Shown piece by piece: positions 1-8,068 of a stretch of 64,000 bases of DNA (its first letter is position 1; every line of letters starts with the position of its first letter). Source of the DNA: an uncultured Paracoccus sp. (lineage in GTDB: Bacteria; Pseudomonadota; Alphaproteobacteria; Rhodobacterales; Rhodobacteraceae); contig NZ_CALMYP010000067.1 in the NCBI RefSeq assembly GCF_937873615.1, positions 1 through 64,000 of the forward strand, written 5' to 3'. The position numbers and the translations under genes were made by a program. Below the pieces are notes generated by a model that was given only the letters and a program-made list of their open reading frames with translations, was not told where the DNA came from and ran no database searches.

Positions 1-240
1 ATTGTGCGTAGAGGCATTGGAACTGGAATCTCCCAGCGTGGGGGCGGTGAGTGTGGGCGGGGAAACCTTACGGAACGGGTACACTGCGGTGAGGGTGAGG
101 GTTTCGGGTGCTTCTCCGAAGGCCGCGGCCAGAGCCTCCACCAGGTCCCCCGCGCGCTGGTAGCGATCCGCGGCGCTTTTTGCCATGGCTTTTTGCAGCA
201 CGTCATCTATGCCAGGGGGCAGGGTGCTGTTGAGGGCGGT
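1..240 (-). CDS. Fragment of a bacterial Ser/Thr protein kinase (end of kinase domain plus linker), probably foreign to this contig
   Basis: Reading the minus strand from 240 to 1 gives an open frame with PPGIDDVLQKAMAKSAADRY followed by QRAGDLVEALAAAF. This is the standard end of a PknB-type bacterial kinase C-lobe. A Thr/Pro/Ser-rich segment follows, as in the linker before the membrane segment of such kinases. The frame is closed upstream by a stop at 241-243, exactly where a permease coding frame begins on the other strand, so the kinase is cut in mid-domain. Base composition and codon choice (AAA, ATA, AGC) differ from the rest of the window. The style is that of Chloroflexi or other multi-kinase bacteria. 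I infer an assembly chimera or contaminant; a true genomic rearrangement is possible. Partial at both ends. Confidence 0.7.
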
Positions 241-247
241 TTAGGTC

Positions 248-610
248 GCCGCGGGGCTCTGCGGGGCACGGGCGGGGATCGTCGTCACCGCCGATATTCG
301 CGGCGCCGACGCCAATAATGCCGGCCTCTGGCTGGAGCTTGACGCCATCCTCGCCGTGGTGATCGGCGGCAACTCGCTTCTGGGCGGTCGCTTCTCGGTC
401 CTCGCCTCGCTGATCGGGGCGATGATCATCCAGACCATCGACACCGGCGTGCTGCTGGCCGGGTTTCCGCCGGAATACAACCTCGTCATCAAGGCGGTGC
501 TGGTGCTGGTGATCCTCGTGCTGCAATCGCCCCGCATCGCCGCCGAGTGGCGGGTCTGGCGCGACACCAGACGCGAACCGAAGCCGGTCAGCGGAGGAGC
601 CCCGACATGA
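248..610 (+). CDS. Sugar ABC transporter permease, C-terminal part only (YtfT-like)
   Basis: The frame reads in from about 248 (AGLCGARAGIVVTADIRGAD) and contains the segment ANNAGLWLELDAILAVVIGG typical of the YtfT/RbsC family inner-membrane permeases of sugar ABC importers. About 120 residues remain of a protein normally near 330. The 5' two thirds, and the ATPase and binding-protein genes expected upstream, are missing because the sequence switches to the kinase fragment; an in-frame TAG lies at 242-244. The stop (608-610) overlaps the ATG of the next permease gene, so the two were translationally coupled. Family assignment is secure; the substrate (galactofuranose, galactose, arabinose or similar) is inferred from the downstream enzymes. 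Confidence 0.85.
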   Translation, partial: AAGLCGARAGIVVTADIRGADANNAGLWLELDAILAVVIGGNSLLGGRFSVLASLIGAMIIQTIDTGVLLAGFPPEYNLVIKAVLVLVILVLQSPRIAAEWRVWRDTRREPKPVSGGAPT

Positions 611-1581
611 ACACCCGCGCCCTGCCGCTTTACGCCACCATCGCGATCTTCCTGATCGCCTATCTGCTGTGCTGGCTGCAATTCCCGAATATCCTTTCGA
701 CCCGGGTCGTCGGCAACCTGCTGACCGACAATGCCTATCTGGGCATCGTCGCGGTGGGCATGACGCTGGTGATCCTGTCGGGTGGGATCGACCTGTCGGT
801 CGGCAGCGTGATCGCCTTTTCCGGCGTCTTCATCGCCGTGATCCTGCGCGAGACGCCGCTGCATCCGCTGATCGTCTTCGCCCTGCTGCTGGCGCTGACC
901 ACGGCATTCGGCGCGGCCATGGGCCTTCTCATCGACCGGCTGGCCATGCCGGCCTTCATCGTCACGCTGGCCGGCATGTTTCTGGCCCGTGGCGCGGCCT
1001 ATATGCTGTCCATCGATTCGGTGCCGATCCAGCACCCGTTCTATACCACGCTGCAGAAGGCCTATTGGCTGATGCCCGGCAAGGGCCGGCTGACGCTGAT
1101 CGGGGTGGTCATGCTGCTGACCGTTCTGGCCGGCATGATCGTCGCCCACAAAACCCGCTTCGGGGCCAGCGTCTATGCCCTTGGCGGGGGCGAGGCGACG
1201 GCGCGGCTGATGGGCGTGCGCCAGGGCCGCACCACGATCATGGTCTATGCGTTTTCCGGGCTGATGGCGGGCCTCTCGGGCATCGTCTTCTCGATCTATA
1301 CCGGCTCGGGCTATTCGCTGGCGACGGTGGGCACGGAGCTGACCGCCATCGCCGCCGTGGTGATCGGCGGCACGCTTTTGTCCGGCGGCGCGGGCTATAT
1401 GTTCGGCACCCTGGTCGGCGTGTTGACCATGGGGCTGATCCAGACTTACATCGTCTTTGACGGCACGCTGTCCAGCTGGTGGACCAAGATCGTCATCGGC
1501 ATCCTGCTGCTGATCTTCATCCTGCTGCAAAAGGGGCTGCTCAGCCTCTCGCAAGCCCGCCTGTCACGGGGGACCGCATGA
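607..1581 (+). CDS. Sugar ABC transporter permease (YjfF-like)
   Basis: A 324-residue polytopic membrane protein of the BPD_transp_2 family, the second permease of a YtfQRT-YjfF type sugar importer. It has the family segments GIDLSVGSVIAFSGVF and LGGGEATARLMGVR and at least eight hydrophobic spans. The chosen ATG at 607 overlaps the stop of the preceding permease (ATGA); a longer start at 547 would lie inside that gene and adds only an arginine-rich shadow. It pairs with YtfT to form the translocation pore. Its own stop overlaps the next ATG at 1578, so transport and sugar-lactone metabolism share an operon. Confidence 0.88.
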   Translation: MNTRALPLYATIAIFLIAYLLCWLQFPNILSTRVVGNLLTDNAYLGIVAVGMTLVILSGGIDLSVGSVIAFSGVFIAVILRETPLHPLIVFALLLALTTAFGAAMGLLIDRLAMPAFIVTLAGMFLARGAAYMLSIDSVPIQHPFYTTLQKAYWLMPGKGRLTLIGVVMLLTVLAGMIVAHKTRFGASVYALGGGEATARLMGVRQGRTTIMVYAFSGLMAGLSGIVFSIYTGSGYSLATVGTELTAIAAVVIGGTLLSGGAGYMFGTLVGVLTMGLIQTYIVFDGTLSSWWTKIVIGILLLIFILLQKGLLSLSQARLSRGTA

Positions 1582-2444
1582 ACGACACCGCCACCTCGAC
1601 GGCCAGCGCCTATGACGCCCGTGCCTGCTTTCTGGGCGAGGGCGCCTTCTGGCATCCGCAACGCCGGCAGTTCTTCTGGTTCGACATCATCGGCAAGCGG
1701 CTCATGTCGCGCGACATCTCGGGCGCGCGGGAATGGCAGTTTGCGGAAATGGCCTCGGCGGCGGGCTGGATCGACGCCAACCGCCTGCTGATCGCGACCG
1801 AGACCGGGCTTTCCGTGCTCGACCTGCGCGACACATCGCCCACGCCCCTGACCCCGCTGGAGGCCGCGAGCCCCGGCACCCGCTCCAACGATGGCCGCGC
1901 CGACCGGCAGGGCGGCTTCTGGATCGGCACCATGGGCAAACAGGCCGAGGCCCGTGCCGGCGCCATCTATCGCTGGTATCGGGGGGAATTGCGCAAGCTC
2001 GTCGATGCCGTGACCATCCCCAATGCCATCTGCTTTTCCGCCGATGGCCGCCTCGCCCATTACGCAGATACGCGCGAAAGCCGGGTCTGGACCCAGCCGC
2101 TCGATGCCGAGGGCTGGCCCGAGGGCGAACGCCGCCCCTATCTCGACCTCGCCCCGCGCGGGCTGAACCCCGATGGCGCGGTGATCGACGCCAGCGGTGC
2201 CTTCTGCGTCGCCTGCTGGGGCGATGGCGCGGTGCGGCGCTTCGACCCGCAGGGCCACGAACTCGACCGGATCGCGGTCGGCGGTCTTCATGCCAGTTGC
2301 CTGGCCATTGGCGGCAGCGACATGCAGGACCTGCTGGTGACCACCGCGCGTCAGGGCATGACTGACCCCGACCCCGCCCAGGGCCTGCCCTATCTGACCC
2401 GCGCGCCGGCCCCCGGCCTGCCCGAACCGAAGGTGATCCTGTGA
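1578..2444 (+). CDS. SMP-30/gluconolactonase/LRE-family lactonase
   Basis: A 288-residue protein of the SMP-30/gluconolaconase family, six-bladed beta-propeller lactonases that use a divalent metal to open sugar lactones. Visible family signatures are the early LGEGAFWHP (metal-binding Glu), RSNDGRADRQGGFWIGTMG (Asn and Asp ligands), PNAICFSADGRLAHYADT and LNPDGAVIDASGAFCVACWG. It starts with ATG in an ATGA overlap with the permease and its stop overlaps the GTG of the epimerase. By context it probably hydrolyses the lactone formed by oxidising the imported aldose, for example galactono- or arabinonolactone. The exact sugar is inferred, not visible. Confidence 0.85.
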   Translation: MNDTATSTASAYDARACFLGEGAFWHPQRRQFFWFDIIGKRLMSRDISGAREWQFAEMASAAGWIDANRLLIATETGLSVLDLRDTSPTPLTPLEAASPGTRSNDGRADRQGGFWIGTMGKQAEARAGAIYRWYRGELRKLVDAVTIPNAICFSADGRLAHYADTRESRVWTQPLDAEGWPEGERRPYLDLAPRGLNPDGAVIDASGAFCVACWGDGAVRRFDPQGHELDRIAVGGLHASCLAIGGSDMQDLLVTTARQGMTDPDPAQGLPYLTRAPAPGLPEPKVIL

Positions 2445-3424
2445 CCGCTTCCCAGATCGAAACCCTGCCCGACGGGCGCGAGGTGCAGCGCCTGACGCTT
2501 CGCGGCGGCGGGCTGAGCGCCACCGTCCTGACCCTCGGCGCCATCGTCCAGGACCTGCGGCTCGACGGCATCGACTATCCGCTGGTCCTCGGCGCGCCGG
2601 ATGCGGCCAGCTATCTCGGCCCTGCGCGCTATTTCGGGGCCATAGTCGGCCGCCTCGCCAATCGCATCGGCAATGCCCGCTTCACCCTCGACGGGCGCGA
2701 CTACCAAACCGATCCGAATTTCCGCGACCGCCACACGCTGCATGGCGGCAGCGATGGCGTCGATGTCCATATCTGGCAGATCGAGGCCCGGACGCCTTCC
2801 AGCGTCACACTCTCGCTCAGCCTGCCCGACGGCCATATGGGCTTTCCCGGCACGATCACGATGACCACCCGTATCGCGCTGGAAGACGGCGCGCTCAACT
2901 TCGTTCTGGGCGCGACTGCCGACGCGCCCACGCCCTGCAGCCTGACCCATCACGGCTATTTCAACCTCGACGGCTCGGACGATGTGCGCAACCATACCGT
3001 CCATATCGACGCCGAGCATATGCTGCCCACCACCGACGACCTGATCCCGACCGGGGAAGTCGCCCCCGTCGCCGGCACCCGCTTCGATTTCCGCCAGCCC
3101 CGCCCCCTCGGCCCCGAGCCCTGCGACCGCTGCTTCTGCCTGTCGGACGGCCCGCGCCCGCAGCGCCCGGTGGCCTGGATCACCGGCGAAAGCGGCCTTG
3201 CGCTGCGGGTCGAGACCACCGCCTGCGGGCTGCAATTCTACAACGGCGCTTACCTGCGCGACGTGCCGGGGCTGGACGGCCGCATCTACGGCCCCCAGGC
3301 CGGGCTGGCGCTGGAGGCTCAGGCCTGGCCCGACGCCCCGAACCAGCCGAATTTCCCCGATACGATCCTGCGCCCGGGCGAGGCCTGGTCCGAAACCACC
3401 CGCTACGTCTTCACGCGGCCCTGA
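2441..3424 (+). CDS. galM: Aldose 1-epimerase (mutarotase)
   Basis: A 327-residue galactose mutarotase family protein that interconverts alpha and beta anomers of aldoses in the cytoplasm. Diagnostic stretches are GRLANRIGNARFTLDGRDYQ (Asn-Arg substrate contact), TLHGG, the catalytic-His segment LTHHGYFNLDG and a late Glu near ETTACGLQFYNGAYL. Translation starts at a GTG whose last bases overlap the stop of the lactonase (GTGA). It completes an import, mutarotation and lactone-hydrolysis module. The gene ends 7 bp from the convergent methyltransferase gene. The family is certain; whether it prefers galactose is inferred. Confidence 0.9.
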   Translation: MTASQIETLPDGREVQRLTLRGGGLSATVLTLGAIVQDLRLDGIDYPLVLGAPDAASYLGPARYFGAIVGRLANRIGNARFTLDGRDYQTDPNFRDRHTLHGGSDGVDVHIWQIEARTPSSVTLSLSLPDGHMGFPGTITMTTRIALEDGALNFVLGATADAPTPCSLTHHGYFNLDGSDDVRNHTVHIDAEHMLPTTDDLIPTGEVAPVAGTRFDFRQPRPLGPEPCDRCFCLSDGPRPQRPVAWITGESGLALRVETTACGLQFYNGAYLRDVPGLDGRIYGPQAGLALEAQAWPDAPNQPNFPDTILRPGEAWSETTRYVFTRP

Positions 3425-3431
3425 CAGCGGA

Positions 3432-4487
3432 TCATGCCGCCTTGCGCACCACATAGGCGTCATGGCGCGACGCCGTGCGCGCGGCTTCATGGCGCACCAC
3501 CGACAACCCCTCTGGCAGCAGCGTCTCGACAAAACCCGGCAGCAGGAAGCTCAGCCCCCAATCCGCCGTCGTCGGCTGCGCGGCCCCCCTGAGATCGGAC
3601 TGGTGATAGATCTCGCGGAAGGCCGCGAAGAAATGCCCGTCCGCGCGGAACCCCTCGATGATCGCCATCAGGAACTCGTCGCGCGTCCAATGCGGATGCC
3701 CGGTATAGCGTTCGTATTTCGGCCTGGGCAGATCGCGCAGGATGCGCGAGGCCACGTCATGCGGCCCGTGGGTCGAGAAGAAGAAATGCCCGCCCGGTTT
3801 CAGGCATCGCCCGATCTCGGCAAACCACGCCTTCGCGGCAGGCGGCGAAAAATGCGTCCAGATGCTCTTGGCAATGACGATGTCCAGAAAATCATCCGCG
3901 AAGCCAAGCGGCGGCGACTGGCTGGACTGACAGGCCGTCACCCCGTCGATATGCTGCTCAAGCCAATTGATCGAGGCCCCCGAAGGATCGACCCCGAACA
4001 GCTCCAGCCGATCCGGAAAGGCGCGTTTCAGCACCGCGAGGCTGCGGCCCGAACTGCACCCGAAATCGAGAAACCGCCCCTCGATCTTCGCCCCGGCCCG
4101 GACCAGCTCGGTCAGGACGATGTCGAGATTGCGGAAATCGTAGAAGATCGGGTATCGCCCCGCGACATGGTGGATCACTTTCGGCGGCACCGGCAGGTCC
4201 AGCCCCGCCACCGCCTTCTCCTCGTCCGAGGCCGCCATAATCCATTGGCACAGCGCATCTATGACCCCGATCTCGTCCGAGGGCCGGGGAAGACCCGTCA
4301 GACCGGAAATCTCATGCAGCGCGGCGACCACGCGCCGGCTCGACACCGGGATGAAATCCGTGGTCTCTGTCTGCAATTCACCCTCGGAAATCCTGATCTG
4401 ATCGCTGAAATCGGAAAGGAAATCCCGAAAGGCCCGCCGGGCATCGTCGCTGGAAGAAATAACTGACAACATGACTGCTAGACCCAT
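3432..4487 (-). CDS. Class I SAM-dependent methyltransferase
   Basis: About 351 residues from ATG 4487; an in-frame ATG at 4472 is an alternative and neither has a strong ribosome binding site. The middle of the protein holds the SAM-binding fold: motif I FLDFGCSSGRSL, the acidic residue in LFGVDPSGASINWL, and the post-motif segment ADDFLDIVIAKSIWTHFSPP, followed by LKPGGHFFFSTHG. The first ~120 residues are unrelated to the fold and may recognise the substrate. It is transcribed alone, convergent with galM and divergent from secG. The substrate is unknown. Similar stand-alone enzymes modify small molecules or glycans, but the sequence does not decide. Confidence 0.75.
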   Translation of the reverse strand: MGLAVMLSVISSSDDARRAFRDFLSDFSDQIRISEGELQTETTDFIPVSSRRVVAALHEISGLTGLPRPSDEIGVIDALCQWIMAASDEEKAVAGLDLPVPPKVIHHVAGRYPIFYDFRNLDIVLTELVRAGAKIEGRFLDFGCSSGRSLAVLKRAFPDRLELFGVDPSGASINWLEQHIDGVTACQSSQSPPLGFADDFLDIVIAKSIWTHFSPPAAKAWFAEIGRCLKPGGHFFFSTHGPHDVASRILRDLPRPKYERYTGHPHWTRDEFLMAIIEGFRADGHFFAAFREIYHQSDLRGAAQPTTADWGLSFLLPGFVETLLPEGLSVVRHEAARTASRHDAYVVRKAA

Positions 4488-4671
4488 ACAAATGTCTTGC
4501 CCGACCTTGTTGTCCTCATTTCTGCCCTGACGCAATATTTCTCTGTGTCCGACCCGCCCCGGCACGGCACGACAGCGCCCGGTCAGGATTTCCCGCGCCC
4601 GCACGCTCGCGCCTTGCCAAGCCAGCCGCTGCTGACTAGATAGGCCCGTCCGTAATCGAAAGGCCCGAGTC

Positions 4672-5133
4672 TTGGAAAACGTCGTCCTGACCGTCCACCT
4701 GATCCTTGCGCTGCTGCTGATCGGCATCGTGCTGCTGCAACGCTCCGAAGGCGGTGGGCTTGGCATGGGCGGCGGTGGCGGTGCCGGCGGCGGCGTCATG
4801 ACTGGCCGTCAGGCCGCCAATGCACTGTCGAAGATGACCTGGATCATCGCGGCGGCCTTCCTTGCGACCTCGATCACGCTGGCGGTGCTGGCCTCGAACA
4901 GCGCGGATGGCGGCTCGGTCCTCGACCAGCTCGGCGTCTCGACCGGCGGCAGCGACAGCGGCCAGACCGACAGCGGCGCGCCCGCCCTGCCCAGTTACAC
5001 GCCGCCGCCCGGCGCCGGCGAACCGATCGCCCCGCCCGCGCCCGAAGCTGCGGCCCCTGCGGCGGCAGAAGCGGCGGCACCTGCCGCCGATGCCCCGGCT
5101 GACAGCCCGGTCGCGCCGCCTGCGGCCAACTGA
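4672..5133 (+). CDS. secG: Preprotein translocase subunit SecG
   Basis: SecG is the small auxiliary subunit of the SecYEG inner-membrane channel. The 153-residue product has two hydrophobic spans (about 4-21 and 58-78) separated by the conserved loop QRSEGGGLGMGGGGGAGG. After residue 80 comes a long Ala/Pro/Glu-rich tail, longer than in Enterobacteria, as is common in alphaproteobacteria. No ATG or GTG precedes the conserved ENVVLTVHL start, so initiation appears to be at TTG 4672. It is followed by pyrG, a frequent alphaproteobacterial order. Identity is secure; the TTG start is inferred. Confidence 0.9.
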   Translation: MENVVLTVHLILALLLIGIVLLQRSEGGGLGMGGGGGAGGGVMTGRQAANALSKMTWIIAAAFLATSITLAVLASNSADGGSVLDQLGVSTGGSDSGQTDSGAPALPSYTPPPGAGEPIAPPAPEAAAPAAAEAAAPAADAPADSPVAPPAAN

Positions 5134-5145
5134 CACCCTATAACT

Positions 5146-5195
5146 TGGGGGCAGCACTTGCGCCCCCACGACAACTTGCGGTCCGCGTTGCGGAC
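5146..5195 (+). terminator. Two hairpins behind secG, possible terminator or leader structure
   Basis: Downstream of the secG stop are two perfect inverted repeats: TGGGGGC (5146-5152) with GCCCCCA (5162-5168), and GTCCGC (5181-5186) with GCGGAC (5190-5195, 3-nt loop). Neither is followed by a T-run, so a classical intrinsic terminator is doubtful. They may end or attenuate secG transcription, or form part of the pyrG leader. Confidence 0.35.
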
Positions 5196-5222
5196 ACGGG
5201 ATAATTCGGTTATATCTTTCCT

Positions 5223-5276
5223 CCCGTGAACGGTGCGTATCTGCGGCCGCGCATCAGACTGATTCGAACTCACGGG
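5223..5276 (+). promoter_or_regulatory. Inverted repeat in the pyrG leader that would cover the ribosome binding site
   Basis: CCCGTGA at 5223-5229 is a perfect complement of TCACGGG at 5270-5276. The 3' arm overlaps the G-rich ribosome binding site just upstream of the pyrG ATG (5283). Between the arms lies a further palindrome, GCGGCCGC (5243-5250). If transcribed, the outer stem would hide the ribosome binding site. I see the pairing; a regulatory role is inferred. Confidence 0.35.
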
Positions 5277-5282
5277 GGCCGT

Positions 5283-6929
5283 ATGGCGCGTTACATTTTC
5301 ATCACCGGCGGCGTCGTCTCCTCGCTTGGCAAGGGTCTGGCCTCGGCGGCGCTCGGCGCGCTTCTACAGGCCCGTGGATTCACCGTCCGCCTACGCAAGC
5401 TCGACCCCTATCTGAACGTCGATCCCGGCACCATGTCGCCCTTCGAACATGGCGAGGTTTTCGTCACCGATGACGGCGCCGAAACCGATCTCGACCTTGG
5501 CCATTACGAGCGTTTCACCGGCGTCCATGCCCGCAAGACCGATTCGATCTCCTCGGGCCGGATCTATTCCAATGTGCTGGAGAAAGAGCGGCGCGGCGAA
5601 TATCTCGGCAAGACCATTCAGGTGATTCCGCATGTCACCAACGAGATCAAGGATTTCCTGACCATCGGCGATGACGAGGTCGATTTCATGCTCTGTGAAA
5701 TCGGCGGCACCGTCGGCGACATCGAAGGCCTGCCCTTCTTCGAAGCCATCCGCCAGTTCATCCATGAACGCCCGCGCGGCGAATGCATCCTGATGCACCT
5801 GACGCTGCTGCCCTATCTGGCGGCCTCGGGCGAATTGAAGACCAAGCCAACCCAGCACAGCGTCAAGGAATTGCAATCCATCGGCCTTGCGCCCGATGTG
5901 CTGGTCTGCCGTTCCGAACATCCGATCCCGGAAAAGGAACGCGCCAAGATCGCGCTCTTCTGCAATGTCCGCCCCGACGCGGTGATCCCGGCCTACGATC
6001 TGAAATCCATCTACGAGGCGCCCTTGGCCTATCATCGCGCCGGTCTCGATCAGGCGGTGCTGAACGCCTTCCAGATCAGCCCGGCCCCGCGCCCGGACCT
6101 GACCCGCTGGGAAGATGTCATGGACCGGCTGACCCATACCGACGGTCAGGTGAAGATCGCCATCGTCGGCAAATATACCCAGCTTGAAGACGCCTATAAG
6201 TCGATTGCCGAGGCACTGACCCATGGCGGCATGGCCAATCGCGTGAAGGTCCGTTCCGACTGGATCGCCGCCGAGGATATCGAGGCCGAGGGCGGGCAGC
6301 ATCTTCTGGACGGCTATCACGGCATCATCGTGCCCGGCGGCTTCGGCGAACGCGGCACCGAGGGCATGGTGACGGCGGCGCGCTATGCGCGCGAAAAGAA
6401 CGTGCCCTATCTCGGCATCTGCCTCGGGATGCAGATGGCGGTGATCGAGGCGGCGCGCAATCTGGCCGGGATCGAGGATGCGGGTTCCGAGGAATTCGAC
6501 CACGAGGCCGGCAAGGAACGCTTTACCCCCATCGTCTACCACCTCAAGGAATGGGTGCAGGGCAATTACACCGTCCAGCGCAAGCTCTCCGACGACAAGG
6601 GCGGCACCATGCGGCTCGGTGCCTATACGGCGGTGCTGAAACCCGGCTCGCGCATCTCCGCGACCTATGACGGCGCGCATGAGATCGAGGACCGCCACCG
6701 CCACCGTTACGAGGTCGATGCCAGCTATATCCCGCAGCTAGAGAAAGCCGGCCTGTCCTTCTCAGGCATGTCGCCCGATGGCAAGCTGCCCGAGGCGGTC
6801 GAATATCCCGATCACCGCTGGTTCATCGGCGTGCAGGCCCATCCCGAGCTGAAGTCGAAACCCTTCGACCCGGCCCCCCTGTTCGACGGCTTCGTCGAGG
6901 CCGCGAAGGAAGGCGCCCGGCTGGTCTGA
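5283..6929 (+). CDS. pyrG: CTP synthase
   Basis: CTP synthase aminates UTP to CTP using ATP and glutamine-derived ammonia, the last step of de novo pyrimidine nucleotide synthesis. The 548-residue product has the family's normal length. The N-terminal synthetase domain begins with [14 protein letters not shown] (ATP loop) and includes [20 protein letters not shown]. The C-terminal class I glutamine amidotransferase domain has GGFGERG and the nucleophile-Cys motif [12 protein letters not shown], with a late catalytic His and Glu in [13 protein letters not shown]. The ATG at 5283 begins the conserved [10 protein letters not shown]; an upstream in-frame start lies within the leader inverted repeat and is not needed. 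Confidence 0.97.
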   Translation: MARYIFITGGVVSSLGKGLASAALGALLQARGFTVRLRKLDPYLNVDPGTMSPFEHGEVFVTDDGAETDLDLGHYERFTGVHARKTDSISSGRIYSNVLEKERRGEYLGKTIQVIPHVTNEIKDFLTIGDDEVDFMLCEIGGTVGDIEGLPFFEAIRQFIHERPRGECILMHLTLLPYLAASGELKTKPTQHSVKELQSIGLAPDVLVCRSEHPIPEKERAKIALFCNVRPDAVIPAYDLKSIYEAPLAYHRAGLDQAVLNAFQISPAPRPDLTRWEDVMDRLTHTDGQVKIAIVGKYTQLEDAYKSIAEALTHGGMANRVKVRSDWIAAEDIEAEGGQHLLDGYHGIIVPGGFGERGTEGMVTAARYAREKNVPYLGICLGMQMAVIEAARNLAGIEDAGSEEFDHEAGKERFTPIVYHLKEWVQGNYTVQRKLSDDKGGTMRLGAYTAVLKPGSRISATYDGAHEIEDRHRHRYEVDASYIPQLEKAGLSFSGMSPDGKLPEAVEYPDHRWFIGVQAHPELKSKPFDPAPLFDGFVEAAKEGARLV

Positions 6930-6943
6930 GCCTGCCGCGCCGG

Positions 6944-6963
6944 GGCGCAGTTTCGGCTGCGCC
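6944..6963 (+). terminator. Hairpin downstream of pyrG
   Basis: GGCGCAG (6944-6950), loop TTTCGG and CTGCGCC (6957-6963) form a perfect 7-bp stem 14 bases after the pyrG stop, followed by the weak tail TTGCCTC. It probably terminates pyrG transcription. Confidence 0.45.
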
Positions 6964-6989
6964 TTGCCTCACCGGCGGGTGCCGAAAAC

Positions 6990-7033
6990 ATATGCACGCG
7001 ATATGCACGGCGTATGTACGGGATATGTCTGCC
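6990..7033 (+). repeat. Four imperfect 11-bp direct repeats upstream of ppk2
   Basis: Four consecutive 11-bp units begin at 6990, 7001, 7012 and 7023: ATATGCACGCG, ATATGCACGGC, GTATGTACGGG, ATATGTCTGCC. The spacing equals about one helical turn, so a protein binding each unit would sit on one face of the DNA. They end 63 bp before the ppk2 ATG. A regulator array is inferred; PhoB also binds 11-bp-period repeats, but the unit does not match the PhoB consensus well. Confidence 0.5.
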
Positions 7034-7096
7034 CGGCGCCCCCTGTAAAACCGTCACAATTCGCGTTTATATCTCTCCAGGCAACCGGAGGATTTC

Positions 7097-8002
7097 ATGG
7101 ACGACGGACCGCAGGACTGGCTCGAAGCAGAGCTGCAGGACACGCTGGACGAGGATTACGAGCTCGAACTGGAAGACGCCGTTCTCAGCCGGGAGATCAA
7201 GCAGATCTACCGCGACACCCATCCTGATCAGATGGATAGAAGTCTTTATTTTCAGTCACTTCTGCGCCTGCAATCGGAACTTATCAAGCTTCAGGACTGG
7301 GTCAGCCACACCAGGGAAAAGGTCGTCGTGATCTTCGAGGGCCGCGACAGCGCCGGCAAGGGCGGCGCGATCAAGCGAATCACCCAGCGCCTGAACCCCC
7401 GCGTCGCCCGCGTCGTCGCCCTGCCCGCCCCTTCCGACCGCGAAAAGACCCAATGGTACTTCCAGCGCTACGTCCCCCATCTCCCCGCCGGCGGCGAAAT
7501 CGTGCTGTTCGACCGCAGCTGGTACAACCGCGCCGGGGTCGAGCGGGTCATGGGTTTCGCCAGCGAGGACGAGGTCCGGCAATTCTTCGACGACGTGCCG
7601 GAATTCGAGCGTATGCTGGTCCGATCCGGCATCCGGCTGGTGAAATACTGGTTCTCGGTCACCGACGAGGAACAGCAGATGCGCTTCCTCATGCGCATCC
7701 ACGACCCGATGAAGCAATGGAAGCTCTCGCCCATGGACCTGCAGTCCCGGGTCCGCTGGGAGGCCTATACCAAGGCCAAGGAGGAGATGTTCGAGCGCAC
7801 CAATATCCCCGAGGCGCCGTGGTATATCGTGCCCGGCAACGACAAGAAGCGGGCGCGGCTGAACTGCATGGCGCATCTTCTGTCGCTGATGCCCTATACC
7901 GAGATCCCGCATGAGGACATCACCCTGCCGAACCGGGTCTTCAATCCGGATTACGAGCGCGAAGTGCTGCCCCGCGATCTCTACGTTCCGCAGAAATACT
8001 GA
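7097..8002 (+). CDS. ppk2: Polyphosphate kinase 2 (class I PPK2)
   Basis: PPK2 enzymes transfer phosphate between polyphosphate and nucleotides, usually making GTP or ATP from the diphosphate. At 301 residues, with a single domain, this is a class I form. The P-loop is FEGRDSAGKGGAIKRI (about 80-95), followed by ALPAPSDREKTQWYFQRY and the second catalytic acid motif EIVLFDRSWYNRAGVERVMG, then the lid region WKLSPMDLQSRVRWEAYTKA. The N-terminal ~45 residues are acidic. The start at 7097 has a good GGAGG site 7 bases upstream. It is monocistronic or leads into the TerB-like gene 66 bp downstream. The upstream 11-bp repeats suggest specific control. Confidence 0.93.
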   Translation: MDDGPQDWLEAELQDTLDEDYELELEDAVLSREIKQIYRDTHPDQMDRSLYFQSLLRLQSELIKLQDWVSHTREKVVVIFEGRDSAGKGGAIKRITQRLNPRVARVVALPAPSDREKTQWYFQRYVPHLPAGGEIVLFDRSWYNRAGVERVMGFASEDEVRQFFDDVPEFERMLVRSGIRLVKYWFSVTDEEQQMRFLMRIHDPMKQWKLSPMDLQSRVRWEAYTKAKEEMFERTNIPEAPWYIVPGNDKKRARLNCMAHLLSLMPYTEIPHEDITLPNRVFNPDYEREVLPRDLYVPQKY

Positions 8003-8068
8003 GCCCGCGCGCCGCGCGGCCAGCCGCATTCTGCTTGTCGTTTCCGCATGATAGCGTATGATCCTCGC

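Noticed and set aside
241-1554. Long minus-strand open frame (437 codons) opposite the sugar permeases
   Set aside because: Its translation is His/Gln/Arg-rich low-complexity sequence with no family signature; it is the mirror of real membrane protein genes in GC-rich DNA.
6990-7033. PhoB box before ppk2
   Set aside because: The 11-bp period fits, but the unit ATATGCACG does not match CTGTCAT or its complement well enough to name PhoB.
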